A stretch of 64,000 bases of DNA, taken from Cichorium intybus. Taxonomy: Eukaryota; Streptophyta; Magnoliopsida; Asterales; Asteraceae. The notes below the pieces were generated by a model. That model made no database searches and was not told the DNA's origin. It saw only the letters and a program-made list of their open reading frames with translations. Below are positions 12,298 through 45,184 of this stretch, piece by piece; within the stretch, counting starts at the first letter, position 1; each line of letters begins with the position of its first letter. The stretch spans positions 85,508,750 through 85,572,749 of the forward strand of contig CM042015.1 in the NCBI GenBank assembly GCA_023525715.1, given 5' to 3'. A program made the position numbers and the translations under genes.

Positions 12298-14776
12298 TGT
12301 AACACCCCTTTTCTTGTACCATATTTAAATTACAAATATAGTTTCAAACATATTTTACAACTCGTGACTATAAAATAGCCACTTAAATTTTTGTTTTATT
12401 TTACAAACTTAAACTCGAGGGGTATTACAGACTCAATACAGATAACCATAATTTAAACTTACAGTACATTAACCGGTCCCGACTGCAACCTTCGCTCTTT
12501 TCACCTAAGTACATAGCATTTCAAAAACATAGTATATGTGAGACATAAAGTCTCGTGAGTAATATGGGTTTAGACCCAACACTTTTCTATTCAAAACTTG
12601 AAATATTAAAAGTACATTGCTAAAAACTGATTTATTTCATAAATCTCAAAATAACTTTTTCTTCTTTACTTTCAAACTTTAAAAAGACTTTCTTTCTTAA
12701 AACTGCTTTTCTTTCTCATTTCTCGTGACCAACTGAAACTTATGAATTAAGTTAATTAATTCATTTAACTAGCTCCCCTCGCGGGACAGAACAGATCTGC
12801 CCACTCGGTTTGCTCATTCTGTCTCCCCTTTGTGACTTGGAACGAATTCAAGCACAAGGGTATACTAAGCTAGACAACTACTTCGCGACGGGAGGTACCA
12901 TCCCAGTAGTGTCTTCTGATCTCCCAATTATGTGGGTGATCCTAGTCCGGACAACTGGCTCATACTTCTTTAATTCTTACTTCATTTCATCTCAAATTGG
13001 TCAAAATGGGACACAATTTGTAAACAACTCTTACTCAAACATTTTATAATTCTTTACTAAAAATACTTTCAAGACTTCTTTTGACATCTTAGTTCCTATA
13101 AGGAACTTCTTTCAAAATACGTACAAACCATACTTTTGAAAACTCGTTCAAAATACTAAGTCCTTGTATAGAGCTTCTTTCAAAACTATTTTCCAAACTT
13201 TAGTATTTATAAACATTTGGAAATCATACTTTTCAGAAAATAATATTTTTCTATGTACTATAGAAATCCTCATAAAACTCACATTGACGTTGCTACAAGT
13301 CTCTACGCTTCTCGTATTCCTTTCCCTTTTCCGTGCTCAACCACGTTTGAAGCACCACCTATACATATATTATATATATATAAATACTCAATAAATACAT
13401 ACTATAACTGACTCTACAGTGCTAAGGTCTCATACGTCTCAACTCTAGGTTATAACAAATGTATAACCATTAATAAACTCATTTTATAACTTTTCTCCGA
13501 AAGACGCGTATTTTGCTACAGTACTACCGAGGGGTCGTATTTCAGTTCCGACTCTTTTCCATGAAATCTTATCCCATATTAGACTTGTGTTTCAAATTTG
13601 AAGTTCATTGGACAAGTCTAGCTCAAATTCTAAAAATCATGGGCATGAATAGTAGTTTTAGCCTCTGCCGCTACAGTGACTTTTCCGCAAGGTCGAATTA
13701 CTGATTTGACCATTCCCGACATGTTCTTATACCATGTTAGGGTTATGGCTAAAATTTCAGGTCAATCGGACATGTCTAGCTATGGTTTCTAGCGTTTGGA
13801 ATAATTGAAATTTTTAACATTTTTGGTCCCTGCCTGGCCCCTGACTGAAGGCGCACTGCGCCTGGGCGCACCCTGCCCTGGTCCTGGGCGCACTGCGCCT
13901 GGCGCCTGGGCAGGCTCCTGATCAGTCGCGATTTGGCACTGTAGCATGCAGTTTTAAGGCTTTAAGCTCTTATTCCAGGTCTTAATCACCTGGGGTTTGT
14001 TCTAGGACTAAAACACTTGACTAATAACACATTTTAAGCCATTAAAAACACTTCAATAACTCAATTGCAGAAATTAAAGTTCTTGGCTAAACTTGAAAAT
14101 TCTCAAGAATAGCATTCTACTTTCATGTTTTTAAGTTAAGTTCTTAACTAATAGCTTATTGGAAGCATTAGCTACTTAACCCATATGATTTATAACTGCA
14201 ATTTCAGTTTCAATTCCATCCAAAGACCAAATGAAGAACACACCCAAAAACTAGGTTAAAGCAAGGGAATTCTTACCTTCTTTAACTTTGGAATCACCAA
14301 TTCCAACCTTCTCTTGATTTCTTGGCAATGAACTCTTGAATTCCTCTTCTTCTTTGCTCTTTCTCACTGCCTCTCGTGCTCTCTGATTTTCCTCTGGAGA
14401 CTTCTATTAGCTTCTTGAATAATGAAAGAAATAACTCTATTTTAGAGTTATATAATTAACATAATAAGCATTTGCAATTTTGGTCCTTTTGTTTCTAACT
14501 TTTCTACAAAGATGGTCCTAAGACCATAACTTTGCAATCAAAGTTCCATTAATTTCTAACTTAACATTTTCTTGACATTTTTGGTCATTTTCATGTCAAA
14601 TGACCAATTTGCCCTTTTTGGTCAAATTTCACTATTCACGCGGCAAAACTTCAAATTTCTCATAAACTTTTATTTCTCACACTATAACTTCACAAATACG
14701 TATTATTACACATAATAGTCGTGCAACGTGACAAAAGACGATTTTACCCTTTTTGACTTTTTCGCGGGTTCTTACA
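12298..14776 (-). repeat. 3' LTR of the Ty3 element
   Basis: Direct copy of 19557-22034, TG...CA ended (in element sense TGTAAGAACCCGCG...GGGGTGTTACA). It holds a GC-rich patch near 13850-13920 with the palindrome GGCGCACTGCGCC twice. Confidence 0.95.
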
Positions 14777-14789
14777 GTCACCCCTCCTT
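14777..14789 (-). other. Polypurine tract of the Ty3 element
   Basis: In element sense AAGGAGGGGTGAC lies immediately before the 3' LTR, as expected for the plus-strand primer. Confidence 0.8.
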
Positions 14790-17700
14790 AAGCGGATTCC
14801 GTCCTCGGAATCTTTTCGTAATCCGTGAAATTCGGATATCTTCTCTTCATTTCTTCTAACGTTTCCCAAGTTTGGTTCGACCCTAACGGATGCTTCCACT
14901 TGACTAGTACAAGGTCAATCTCTTTGTTCCTTAGCTTCTTGGTTTGCATCTCTAGAATAGCTTCGGGTTCTTCAGTCATTTTGCTAGGCGTTTCTACTCT
15001 CAAATCCATGTACGGTATTACTAACTCTTCTTTACCAAAGTACTTCTTTAAGTAGCATACATGGAAGGTATCATGTATTCCACTAAGTTCGGGTGGTAAC
15101 TCTAGCTTGAATGCTTGTAACCCAACTCTCTTCAGAATTCTAAAAGGTCCAATGTACCTTGGACTCAGCTTTCCTCTCTTGCCAAATCTAACCACTCCTT
15201 TCCATGGCGACACTTTTATCATTACCAAATATCCTTCTTGCAAGTCATAAGGTCTCTTCTTTAGATTTGAGTAACTCCTTTGCCGATCTTGTGCTGCTTT
15301 CATGTTGGCTTGAATTATTCCGATCTTCTCATTAGTCACCCTAACAATCTCTGGCCCTGTAAGCTTAGTCTCACCAGCCTCTGTCCAGCATAAATGAGTT
15401 CTACACTTTCTACCATACAATGCCTCAAAAGGTGGCATTTTAATGCTAGAATGGTAGCTATTGTTGTATGCAAACTCCACTAATGGCAGATGCTCGTCCC
15501 AACTTCCTCCAAAATCCATCACGCATGACCGTAGCATGTCTTCCAATGTTTGGATCGTTCGTTCACTCTGACCATCTGTTTGTGGATGACACGTTGTACT
15601 TAACTGAATTCTTGTCTCCATTTTATCTTGTAATGCTCTCCAAAAGTTAGAGGTAAATCTAGGGTCTCTGTCTGACACGATAGACAACGGCGCACCATAT
15701 CTTCTAAATACTTCATCTATATACAACTGGGCTAACTGCACCAATGGAGTAGTTTCTTTTATGGCTAGAAATAATGCACTTTTGGTCAACCGGTCCACTA
15801 TGACCCATATACTATCATGATCTCTTCTTGTTCTCGGTAACCCGACAATCAAGTCCATGGTTACGTCTTCCCACTTTCCGGCTGGAATGTGTAATGACTG
15901 AGCATCTCCATGCGGGACCTGATGTTCCGCCTTAACTTGCGCACAAATGACACACTTGGAGATGTACTTGGCTATTATTTTCTTCATTCCAGGCCACCAA
16001 TAATGTCTTTTCAAATATTGATAAGTCTTGGTACTCCCTGGATGTATGGAATACTTTGACTTATGCGACTCTTCTAAAATCAACTTTCTCAATCCTCCTG
16101 TCTTTGGTACCCATATGCGGTTTCTGAAGGTCTTCAAGCCTTGACTATTGGTCTCAAATTGGATGTCTTTTCTTAGCTTTTCATCTTTCAAATCCCCACT
16201 TTCTTCAACTTTTTGCTGAGCTGCTTTAATCTGTTCTATAATGCTGGACACCAGTTCTATTCGCATTGATCTTGCCTTGATTCTTTTCTCAGGAACTTTT
16301 CTACTCAATGCATCCGCTACTACATTTGCTTTACCCGGATGGTACACAATTTCGCAATCATAATCACTGATCAGCTCTAGCCATCTGCTCTGTCTCATGT
16401 TCAACTCTTTTTGAGTGAACACATACTGTAAACTCTTGTGATCGGTCAATAGCTTGCACTTTGTACCATACAAGTAATGTCTCCAAATCTTCAAGGCAAA
16501 TACGATCGTTGCAAGTTCTAGATCGTGAGTTGTGTACTTTTTCTCTGGGTCTTTCAACTGTCTGGAAGCGTATGCTATAACCTTCCCTCTTTGCATCAAC
16601 ACACAGCCAAGTCCCCGATGCGAGGCATCGCTGTACACTTCAAAATCTTCCGTCCCATCTGGCAATGTAAGGACAGGCGCATTACATAGCTTCTCTTTCA
16701 AGGTAGTGAAAGCTCTTTCTTGTTCTTCTTGCCAACTAAATTTTTCTTCCTTCCGAGTTAGTCGTGTAAGTGGCACTGCTATACGGGAGAAATCTTGAAT
16801 AAATCTCCTGTAGTACCCGGCAAGACCGAGAAAACTTCTAACTTCTGTTGGCGTCTTAGGTGGCTCCCATTTCATCACTGCTTCAACTTTCGCTGGATCA
16901 ACTTTTATACCTTGGATAGAAACAACGTGTCCAAGGAACTGCACCTCTCTCATCCAAAACTCGCACTTAGAGAACTTTGCATATAGTTGTTCTCGCTTCA
17001 ACGTCTCGAGTACTAACCGCAGATGACTCGCATGCTCTTCTTTATTCTTTGAGTAGATCAAAATGTCATCTATGAACACTATAACAAACCGGTCTAAGAA
17101 TGGTTTACAGACCCGATTCATTAAGTCCATAAAGATCGCTGGTGCATTTGTCAGACCAAATGGCATTACTAGAAACTCGTAATGCCCGTATCGTGTACGA
17201 AACGCCGTCTTCTCTACATCACTTTCCTTTGCCCTGACTTGATGATACCCAGATCTCAAATCAATTTTCGAGAAATAATCTGCCCCTTGCAACTGGTTGA
17301 ACAAATCGTCTATTCTGGGCAACGGGTAACGGTTCTTTATGGTAATCTTGTTCAATTCTCTATAATCAATGCACATCCGCATTGATCCATCCTTCTTCTT
17401 CACAAACAGAACTGGAGCACCCCACGGAGAAGAACTAGGCCTGATAAAGCCTTTATCTAATAACTCCTGCAACTGGGACATTAATTCCCTCATCTCTGTT
17501 GGTGCTAGCCGGTACGGTGCTCGTACTATTGGAGAAGCTCCTGGAACAAGATCTATTCTGAATTCAACCAGCCTTTCTGGTGGCAAGCCTGGTAATTCAT
17601 CTGGGAAAACTTCTGGGAACTCTTTTACCACTTCTATGTCTTTGTATGTCTGTTTCACTTTGTCTTCAGTCATTACATAGGCCAGGAAAGATACACATCC

Positions 17701-18594
17701 TTTCCTGATACATCTTCGAGCCTTAGCTACATTGATGATACTTGGCACGTGCGTTCTTCTTTCTCCATATACATACACTTTTGCTCCAAGGGTTTTAACA
17801 GACACCCTCTTCTGTCCACAAGCTATCTTCGCATCATTTGCACCGAGCCAATCCATCCCAATTATTACATCAAAGGACTTAATTCCAATAGGAAGGAGAT
17901 TAAGTCGAAACTTCTTGCCGTTGATGTCGAGTTCACAGTCTCGATACATATGCTGAACTTCCACAAATTTCCCGTCCGCCACCTCTACCTCAAAAACTAG
18001 ATCTAACAACTCTAATGGGACATTTAATCTAGCTCCAAATCCATGGGACACAAATGAATATGTAGACCCGGAATCAAACAAGACATATGCAGGTGTCGAG
18101 TTGATTAGTAAAATACCTGAGACCACATCGTGAGTCTCCTTCGCTTCTTCCCTGGTAATCTGAAAAGCTCTAGTCTTCACTTTCTGAGGTTCGGTCTTCT
18201 TCTGGGCTGTTGACACCATGGTTTCTCCTCCCTTATTTGGGCAGTTGAAACTATAGTGCCCCATCTGATGGCATGAAAAACACTCCACTTCGCTGGCTTT
18301 CTTGGCTTTGCAATCTTTCGCTTTGTGACCGAATCCGCCACAATTAAAGCAGGCATTTGATCCCACTCGACACTCGCCAATGTGTTCTTTCCCGCATTTC
18401 TCGCACTTCTTCACACTTCCCTGTCGGCTCTGACTTGAACTCATTTTCCCTTTCTTCTTTATGTTCCCACTGATACTACTAACTGTCTTCCTTTTATCAC
18501 CAAAACCAGGTCCTTCTTCCTTCCTTCTTTTTCCAACATCTTCCACAGTTCGGGCAGCATTGATCGCCCCATCTAGTGTTTCGGCTTTCTTCAC
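14788..18594 (-). CDS. Ty3 Pol region (CCHC-protease-RT-RNaseH-integrase-chromodomain)
   Basis: Uninterrupted 1268-codon frame. In order, counting from the first codon of the open frame: two CCHC knuckles (C82-C95 and C105-C118), aspartic protease with DSG at 174-176, reverse transcriptase with FIDD at 507-510 (family YxDD box), RNase H beginning near FEVYSDAS at 651, integrase with HHCC region near 844-884 and a D914, D975, E1011 triad with 35 residues between the last two, and a chromodomain-like tail near 1208-1252. The first codon is GTG and is not a real start: the frame is continuous with gag, from which it is cut off by two TGA codons. Encodes replication and integration enzymes of the retrotransposon; the catalytic motifs look intact. 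Confidence 0.93.
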   Translation of the reverse strand: MKKAETLDGAINAARTVEDVGKRRKEEGPGFGDKRKTVSSISGNIKKKGKMSSSQSRQGSVKKCEKCGKEHIGECRVGSNACFNCGGFGHKAKDCKAKKASEVECFSCHQMGHYSFNCPNKGGETMVSTAQKKTEPQKVKTRAFQITREEAKETHDVVSGILLINSTPAYVLFDSGSTYSFVSHGFGARLNVPLELLDLVFEVEVADGKFVEVQHMYRDCELDINGKKFRLNLLPIGIKSFDVIIGMDWLGANDAKIACGQKRVSVKTLGAKVYVYGERRTHVPSIINVAKARRCIRKGCVSFLAYVMTEDKVKQTYKDIEVVKEFPEVFPDELPGLPPERLVEFRIDLVPGASPIVRAPYRLAPTEMRELMSQLQELLDKGFIRPSSSPWGAPVLFVKKKDGSMRMCIDYRELNKITIKNRYPLPRIDDLFNQLQGADYFSKIDLRSGYHQVRAKESDVEKTAFRTRYGHYEFLVMPFGLTNAPAIFMDLMNRVCKPFLDRFVIVFIDDILIYSKNKEEHASHLRLVLETLKREQLYAKFSKCEFWMREVQFLGHVVSIQGIKVDPAKVEAVMKWEPPKTPTEVRSFLGLAGYYRRFIQDFSRIAVPLTRLTRKEEKFSWQEEQERAFTTLKEKLCNAPVLTLPDGTEDFEVYSDASHRGLGCVLMQRGKVIAYASRQLKDPEKKYTTHDLELATIVFALKIWRHYLYGTKCKLLTDHKSLQYVFTQKELNMRQSRWLELISDYDCEIVYHPGKANVVADALSRKVPEKRIKARSMRIELVSSIIEQIKAAQQKVEESGDLKDEKLRKDIQFETNSQGLKTFRNRIWVPKTGGLRKLILEESHKSKYSIHPGSTKTYQYLKRHYWWPGMKKIIAKYISKCVICAQVKAEHQVPHGDAQSLHIPAGKWEDVTMDLIVGLPRTRRDHDSIWVIVDRLTKSALFLAIKETTPLVQLAQLYIDEVFRRYGAPLSIVSDRDPRFTSNFWRALQDKMETRIQLSTTCHPQTDGQSERTIQTLEDMLRSCVMDFGGSWDEHLPLVEFAYNNSYHSSIKMPPFEALYGRKCRTHLCWTEAGETKLTGPEIVRVTNEKIGIIQANMKAAQDRQRSYSNLKKRPYDLQEGYLVMIKVSPWKGVVRFGKRGKLSPRYIGPFRILKRVGLQAFKLELPPELSGIHDTFHVCYLKKYFGKEELVIPYMDLRVETPSKMTEEPEAILEMQTKKLRNKEIDLVLVKWKHPLGSNQTWETLEEMKRRYPNFTDYEKIPRTESA

Positions 18595-19356
18595 TTCTAA
18601 CTCGTAGTTTCATGGCAAACCTCAGACATAGCGGTTGATCCGGGACCGCTCACTGGGGTAAGACTCCCCCACAAAAGGTAACATGTCGCAAAACTTCTTC
18701 GTATACTCATCCACTGTCAAGTCTCCTTTCTTTATTGTTAAGAAATCTTCATTCAATTTCTCCAAATCTCGCGTGGGACAGAATTTATCTTTGAGACACG
18801 TGACAAACTCTGCCCATGACCAACCATATACCACATCCTTTCCCAAACTTTCATATTTGGTGTTCCACCACACCAAAGCATCATCCTTCAGTTGCCGAGA
18901 AGCAAAAGTGACTTGGTCTTTTTCTGCACATTTGCTCGCTTGTATCACTTGTTCAATCTCTCGGACCCATCGCATTGTCACTTTAGGCTCAAAACTGCCA
19001 TGGTATTCGGGCGGTTTGCAAGCCATAAAGGACTTAAAAGAGCAGCCCTTTTCTTCCTTCTTGTTACCTCCATTAGTTGCTTCCTCAGTCCTCTTCTTGG
19101 ATACCTCTTGTGAAGATTGGGCACTAGGTTCACCCATTCTGCTGTCGATTATGTTGTTCACATCTTGTCTCAACTCAGTTCGTAAGTTATCGATTAGAAA
19201 CTGAATTGCCTCCATAGTGACAGGTTGTGGTGGTGGTGGGTTTGGCTCAGCCTCATCGTTTCGCAGAATATGTGGTTCACTTCCTCTTGAGGAAGTGTGA
19301 CTGCCCTCACCCCTGTCAGCTTGTCGTCTGCCTTCAATTACTATATAGATGAACAA
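18595..19356 (-). pseudogene. Ty3 Gag, ended by nonsense codons before Pol
   Basis: A 244-codon frame with the plant Ty3 Gag core (KPPEYHGSFEP, then RQLKDDALVWWNTKYESLG, then EFVTCLKDKFCPT and LTVDEYTKKFCDMLP). It is in the same frame as pol. After SRINRYV come TGA, three codons and a second TGA, then the open frame into pol. Both TGA codons sit where related elements have Trp, so they are probably TGG-to-TGA changes. The 5' start is uncertain: the frame opens after a TAA with no ATG until codon 48, so the original start may be lost as well. Confidence 0.85.
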
Positions 19357-19540
19357 ATTATCTGTTTAATACGCAATTCTATATAGTATTTCGTAAGCGG
19401 TAGCATGTTATCTCTTATCTTGACTGCACTTTATAACAGTCATACTCAATCTATGCCTTCTATATTACTAAGGCGACCTACTACTACTCTTGCTAGTTTA
19501 AGCCTAGGATGGTATTCCAACCTAATTCGCTTAAACTATG

Positions 19541-19552
19541 GCTCTGATACCA
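19541..19552 (-). other. tRNA-iMet primer-binding site of the Ty3 element
   Basis: In element sense TGGTATCAGAGC, the standard complement to the 3' end of plant initiator tRNA-Met, four bases inside the 5' LTR. Confidence 0.92.
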
Positions 19553-19556
19553 AAAC

Positions 19557-22860
<3,304 letters not shown>

Positions 22861-23080
22861 AATATTAAATATATAATATAATTCAAACTTTTAAAAGATC
22901 ATATGGTACGGTTTTTAAGAATGGTGTTATGCGGTTTTTCCGATACGGTATATAATGCAAAATCACATCGCACCACAAACAATCGAATTTTACAAAATAA
23001 AAACCACAACATGGTTATTAGTTCGATTTTGATTTTTCGATTTCGTTTTTTTCGGTTGCGGTTTTGTTTTTCTCACCTCT
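22861..23080 (+). mobile_element. hAT-like MITE fragment (right half)
   Basis: Related to the right end of the hAT-like element at 57447-58040: both share AAAAGATCATATG, then a chain of CGGTTTT-type motifs, GTATATAATGCAAAATC, and the terminal CTCACCTCT. The left half is absent. Confidence 0.65.
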
Positions 23081-23299
23081 ATATGTGTTACTAAAATATA
23101 AATAAATAATCGAAAACATATGTTAATCTATCAAAACCAGCAAGTTGGAAAAAAGAACGAAAAACAATCGATAAAGAATATAAAAATATAACACAACCAA
23201 ATTAATAAATTAAAAAATATATTATACTCGATAATACAACAGCAAACAGATTAATTTTCATGTAGACGCATTAATTAATCCAAATTTCGTTAGTTAATA

Positions 23300-40898
<17,599 letters not shown>

Positions 40899-41780
40899 TA
40901 TCAATCAAACGGAAGAACTGATCAAGAACTTCAAGAAGTCTTGGTTTGCAGTTTTCTGTGTTTTTTGCATCAAACAGACGTGAAGATTAATTGAAGATGC
41001 AGCTAATGGGGTTCTTTGTTTTTGGTTTACATGAGGTGATGAGTTCTTGAGGGGTGTTGAAAGAGACAGATTTTAGGGTTTGGAAGAAAAAGATAAAAAG
41101 TAGAAAGAGAGAGAGTCGCTGACTTTTCACACATATGACAGTTCTATTCCATACGCAAAGAAGGAAAAAAGGGTTTGTATATTAGATCCATGATTAGTTA
41201 ATGTGGATTTTTAGATGGGCATAATCCGACTGAGATATGTGGGAGTATTTTATATAGTTTTGCAATATACATCTGCGATTATGATGCATTTATTTATTAT
41301 TTCTTTATTGGTCTTTTCGTCTTATTAAAGAGTTTATTTTGTGGTTTGAAGAATTGTAGAAAAAGATAGAACATTTATAAAAGATCTTTGGTTAAATAAA
41401 TCGACAAAAACTGTTTGCTTGGAAAGTTAACTCGGTTACGTTTTATCGGTTTCTATTATTGAATTTTGATATAAAAGTTTGTTTTTTAGAATAATTTTGT
41501 TCCCATAAAGTTTGCTTGGGACATGATACAATTAGAAATTAGCAACCGTGCCAACGATTTTTAGACCTTAATGTTGTTTGTACGGGTTTTTGATGTAACT
41601 TTCGAATTACGTTTTGTCTAAACTGTCATTTAAGACCCTTATGTACTAGTGATTAAGAAACAAAACATGGCTCTTTGTGATTGTTAATGACTTTCAAAAG
41701 TTCATTGAACGTTAATGTGAAGTTTCATAATAAATTATTAATGTTCGGAAATTATTCTATTTATTAAATTGAGTTGTTTT
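40899..41780 (-). promoter_or_regulatory. Probable WRKY promoter and 5' leader
   Basis: Sequence directly upstream of the WRKY start in minus sense. It has a pyrimidine-rich CT run (plus-strand GAAAGAGAGAGAG near 41102-41115), typical of plant 5' leaders. No single TATA box or binding site can be fixed. Confidence 0.45.
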
Positions 41781-42149
41781 GGACCCTTTTACATGTTGTT
41801 ACGTTACAATATTTTTATGTTGCTTTTTATTTGGGTTTTTTTTTTTGGGATTTTCTCTTTTTTTTTTTTTTCCCCTTTGGCTGTCACACGTGTTCTTTGT
41901 TTGAGGGTTTAACGTGGATAGTTAGCGGTTCATCTCCCTGTCATTTTCGTCCGAACCCATCCATCTTCTGTTGCTTCTTTGGCGTTTCATTTCTCTTTCA
42001 TTCTCGCCCGAGTACCTTTTACGCCGCTGTGGTGAATTCCCGTAGGTCTTGCGTTCTTCTACCGATTCATCTTCTGTTGCTTCGTTGCATGTGGTTGTGT
42101 TGGTCGTCGTTTTCGTCAACGTAGGTTTCGGAGGTCAGACTGCGCTATA

Positions 42150-42560
42150 GTGTCGGTAGAAGAAGAATGGAGGATTTAAGGTCCAAAACCTTTGCCACGC
42201 CTCTGATTTCTCCGACCATTGCTTCGTCATGATTTCTCCGACCTTTTCTTCGTCAGGTTTGGAAGAGAACAATGAAGACAGTAACTGTTATCCAAACCAG
42301 TCTGAAATTGCACACATGCAGAGGAATACAAAGTAGCCTAGACATCGGTTTCTCAGGTAAATAATTTCCCCTATCTACAAATCTATCGGTTTTACTGACT
42401 AAAACCCTCTTTTTCGATCGAATTTCAGTGGCTATGTCAACTGGGGTGCACGGGAATCGTGATGTTCCTTCATGGTGCCAATTTCATGTTTCACGCTCTT
42501 GCTCATCAAATCTCCATTCGGTCGCTCAGGTAAAACTTACGAACACCGCTTACTACCGCC
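42150..42560 (+). pseudogene. Unidentified exon-like fragments
   Basis: Two exon-like pieces with GT donors (ending near 42356 and 42531). Short frames such as MEDLRSKTFATPLISPT and STGVHGNRDVPSWCQFHVS end quickly in stops. Same strand as the Helitron-borne fragments downstream; the source gene is not recognised. Confidence 0.35.
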
Positions 42561-42968
42561 AGCCGTTCACGAAGTTGCAATTTATATTCATAGGTTTCAT
42601 AACCTAGACCTATTTTAGCAAGGGTAAGAACGAATGTATTGTCATTTTGTATTTTTCACTTCAAGTTATTCTCCTTTATCCGATCAATCTATGGAACTAC
42701 TTCCGTTTTACAAGCAGCTACCCTTTGGCTTTGATCTGATACTTAGTACTTTCCAATGCAAAATTTCATATAGAGCTTGATCTAAAACGTACACCAATTT
42801 TTCTGCCACTTCACTACTTCTCATAATCGATTAGATTTTCCGAAAGTTACAAAACTCCAGATCAATGTTGTAACCAGAAAGCATTATGTGATCGACACCA
42901 GAGTCCAAATCTAGCTTTCCTTATTACAAAACAATCGAGTACAGACGCATCTTTTTTGTTGTATACAG

Positions 42969-43279
42969 ATGATATCAGATCAAAATTACCATGAGATGGG
43001 AAGACAGCGACTATGCATCTTCACTGGGTACCCCTTCAAGAGTGGTTCAGTACGACGGTACTTTTTTGTTTCATCTGTCAATTTCTATAAAATTATCTCT
43101 AACCTCACACAGTATATGAACTGCAGCTCCTGATCTTGGTTCTGATAATATCTTGGGGGTTTGGAAGATTGATGACACTGATCATAGTTTTTCTTCACAA
43201 CCTTTCCGGATTCGATATGCAAGACAGGATATTCTTCTTTCAGTCATGATAGCTTTCAACTTATCTCTTGCTAAATTTG

Positions 43280-43320
<41 letters not shown>

Positions 43321-45184
43321 AACTGATTAAATTAACAAAATGTATCTTACCAATGATGAAATCTTCAGGGTCCAATTACATCTGCTGTAATTCTGAAATT
43401 TGAGCTTCTGTACACACCTGTTTTGGAGATCGGGTTAGTACACAATACTGGTTTATAAATTTACTATATGAAACTTTACAAATACTGGATATATATAGTG
43501 TTTTTAATGCTCCATTTTCAGCTCAAATATGCAGGATTCTTTAGAAGTATCACCTGCTGCAGTTCATGAATTCAGAATTCCACCAAAAGCCCTTCTTGGT
43601 CTACATTCACATTATCCTGTTCATTTTGATGCTTTCCATGCTGTTCTTATTGACACAACTGTCCACATCAGCTTACTAAAAGGCGGTGTTCATACCATGA
43701 AGACACCCAGGTTGGTTCAAATATTTCTCGCTTCATATTACAAAATTGGAATTTTCTTTTTTCTTGAACTTAAATGAAATATTTCACCTTTGTAGTCGCA
43801 GCAATTCTCTTAGCCATGAAGAAAATGCAAGTGACAAGTATGACAAAGAAAAACGTCTATGCATTTTATACATTCGCTTGTGAAGTCTTTTTTAATTTCG
43901 CATAGTAAGGCGATTAATCAAACGATTGATTTGAGTGGTTTCACTTCTCAAAATGAAGAGACAGGGACTAATAATGCTGATTCAAATGTACCAGAAAATG
44001 TTTCTAAGGTTTGTTTTAATTGTTCTTTAATTACACATTTTAATGGTTTAAATTATGATTATTATATTTTTTATTCTTGAACAGATTCCAAATGGTTCAA
44101 TTGATACACAAAGTGAATATCTTTATACTTTACAAAACGATGAACTTTATCGTCTTTTCCACTCACTTGGTGATCAAATTCTATACTTATGGAGCACGTT
44201 TCTCAAGTTTCATAGGTTTGGTTCTTTTTTCTTTTTCCAATTCTGCCCTTTACTATTGTAATCTTATTTTTTAGTGCACACCAGGGCTAACAAAACAAAA
44301 ATCTTGTAGCATTTGCGTAATTCTTGGGCGGTTGACCGAAGGGCAGAATGGTCAGTATGGATGGTATACTCCAAAGTTGAAATGCCTCACCAACCAATCA
44401 GAAACCAGGTTGATGACTCAGCATACCACGGTCCACGTGGCACTGTCCCTGTTCTCAGAAAGATAACTGAAGATGTAAAAATTTCACCACAATTTTACTT
44501 ATCACAGATTACAAACAACTAAACATCAAACATCTTATTGACTTTTTTTTCTTTTTTTTTTCTTCCATTTTTAGCCTTCTCAGGCTGCAGCAACGCGAGC
44601 TGAATTACATCGATGGAGTATTGCACAAACGAGGGTGAGGGGTGTTTTTGACTTTTGAGCTTCATTATTAGAAATTATATATTTCTTATGTGGAAATTAT
44701 ATGTATTTTTATTATATGCAGATAAACAGTCGTTCAATTCAAGATCTTCATATTTTTGGAGACCCTTCACGAATACCTATTATAATAGTGGAACGTGTTG
44801 TAAATGCACCATTACGTACCCCTAGTGGAAATTCCTACTTCAGGAACATGGACCCCAAGGGTATTAACGGTATTTCTCAAGAACATGACCAAAGTTTATC
44901 TACTATTCAGCAAAAGGGACGTGTTTTGAAGATTGTTGTATTTGTTCATGGTTTTCAGGCATGCTTTTCTACTCTCTACATAATTTTATTGATACTTACA
45001 AAGTTACAACATAATCCATATTCATTTATGTAATTTTTGCTGGAAAAAAAACAGGGACATCATCTGGATTTACGGCTTGTAAGAAACCAATGGCTTTTAA
45101 TAGATCCAAAAGTTGAGTTTCTAATGTCGGAAGTGAATGAAGATAAAACATCTGAAGACTTCAGAGACATGGGACTACGGTTAG
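42969..45184 (+). pseudogene. Captured fragment of a FAM135-like (DUF3657/DUF676) esterase gene
   Basis: About eleven exons of a plant FAM135-type putative serine esterase (At1g09980/At1g58350 type): 42969-43057, 43127-43281, 43369-43433, 43522-43710, about 43799-43850, about 43912-44008, 44085-44215, 44310-44474, 44575-44634, 44722-44958 and 45055 to about 45184. Recognisable blocks: MRWEDSDYASSLGTPSRVVQ, DDTDHSFSSQPFRIRYARQD, SPAAVHEFRIPPKALLGLHS, LKIVVFVHGFQ, GHHLDLRLVRNQWLLIDPK. The first N-terminal exons and the catalytic serine end are both missing. The first exon has TGA where the family has Trp (before YQIKI), and the exon near 43850 has lost a segment and runs into a stop. One intron starts with GC (44959). 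It ends near the Helitron 3' end at 45514, so a Helitron capture is the best reading; a decayed duplicate gene is the alternative. Confidence 0.8.
43282..43320. repeat. (CT)n microsatellite
   Basis: About 37 bp of CT directly at the start of an intron in the FAM135-like fragment; the splice donor is itself part of the run. Confidence 0.9.

Noticed and set aside
12810..13704. Open frames of 60-80 codons repeated at 20070-20998
   Set aside because: They lie in the two LTRs of the Ty3 element and are duplicated with them; no protein family.
22861..23094. 63-codon open frame with Arg/Phe-rich end
   Set aside because: Falls in a hAT-like MITE fragment built of CGGTTTT repeats; the related sequence at 57894 gives a different frame.
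42969..45184. Functional FAM135-like esterase gene
   Set aside because: Lacks the first exons and the catalytic serine region, and contains nonsense changes; kept only as a pseudogene.
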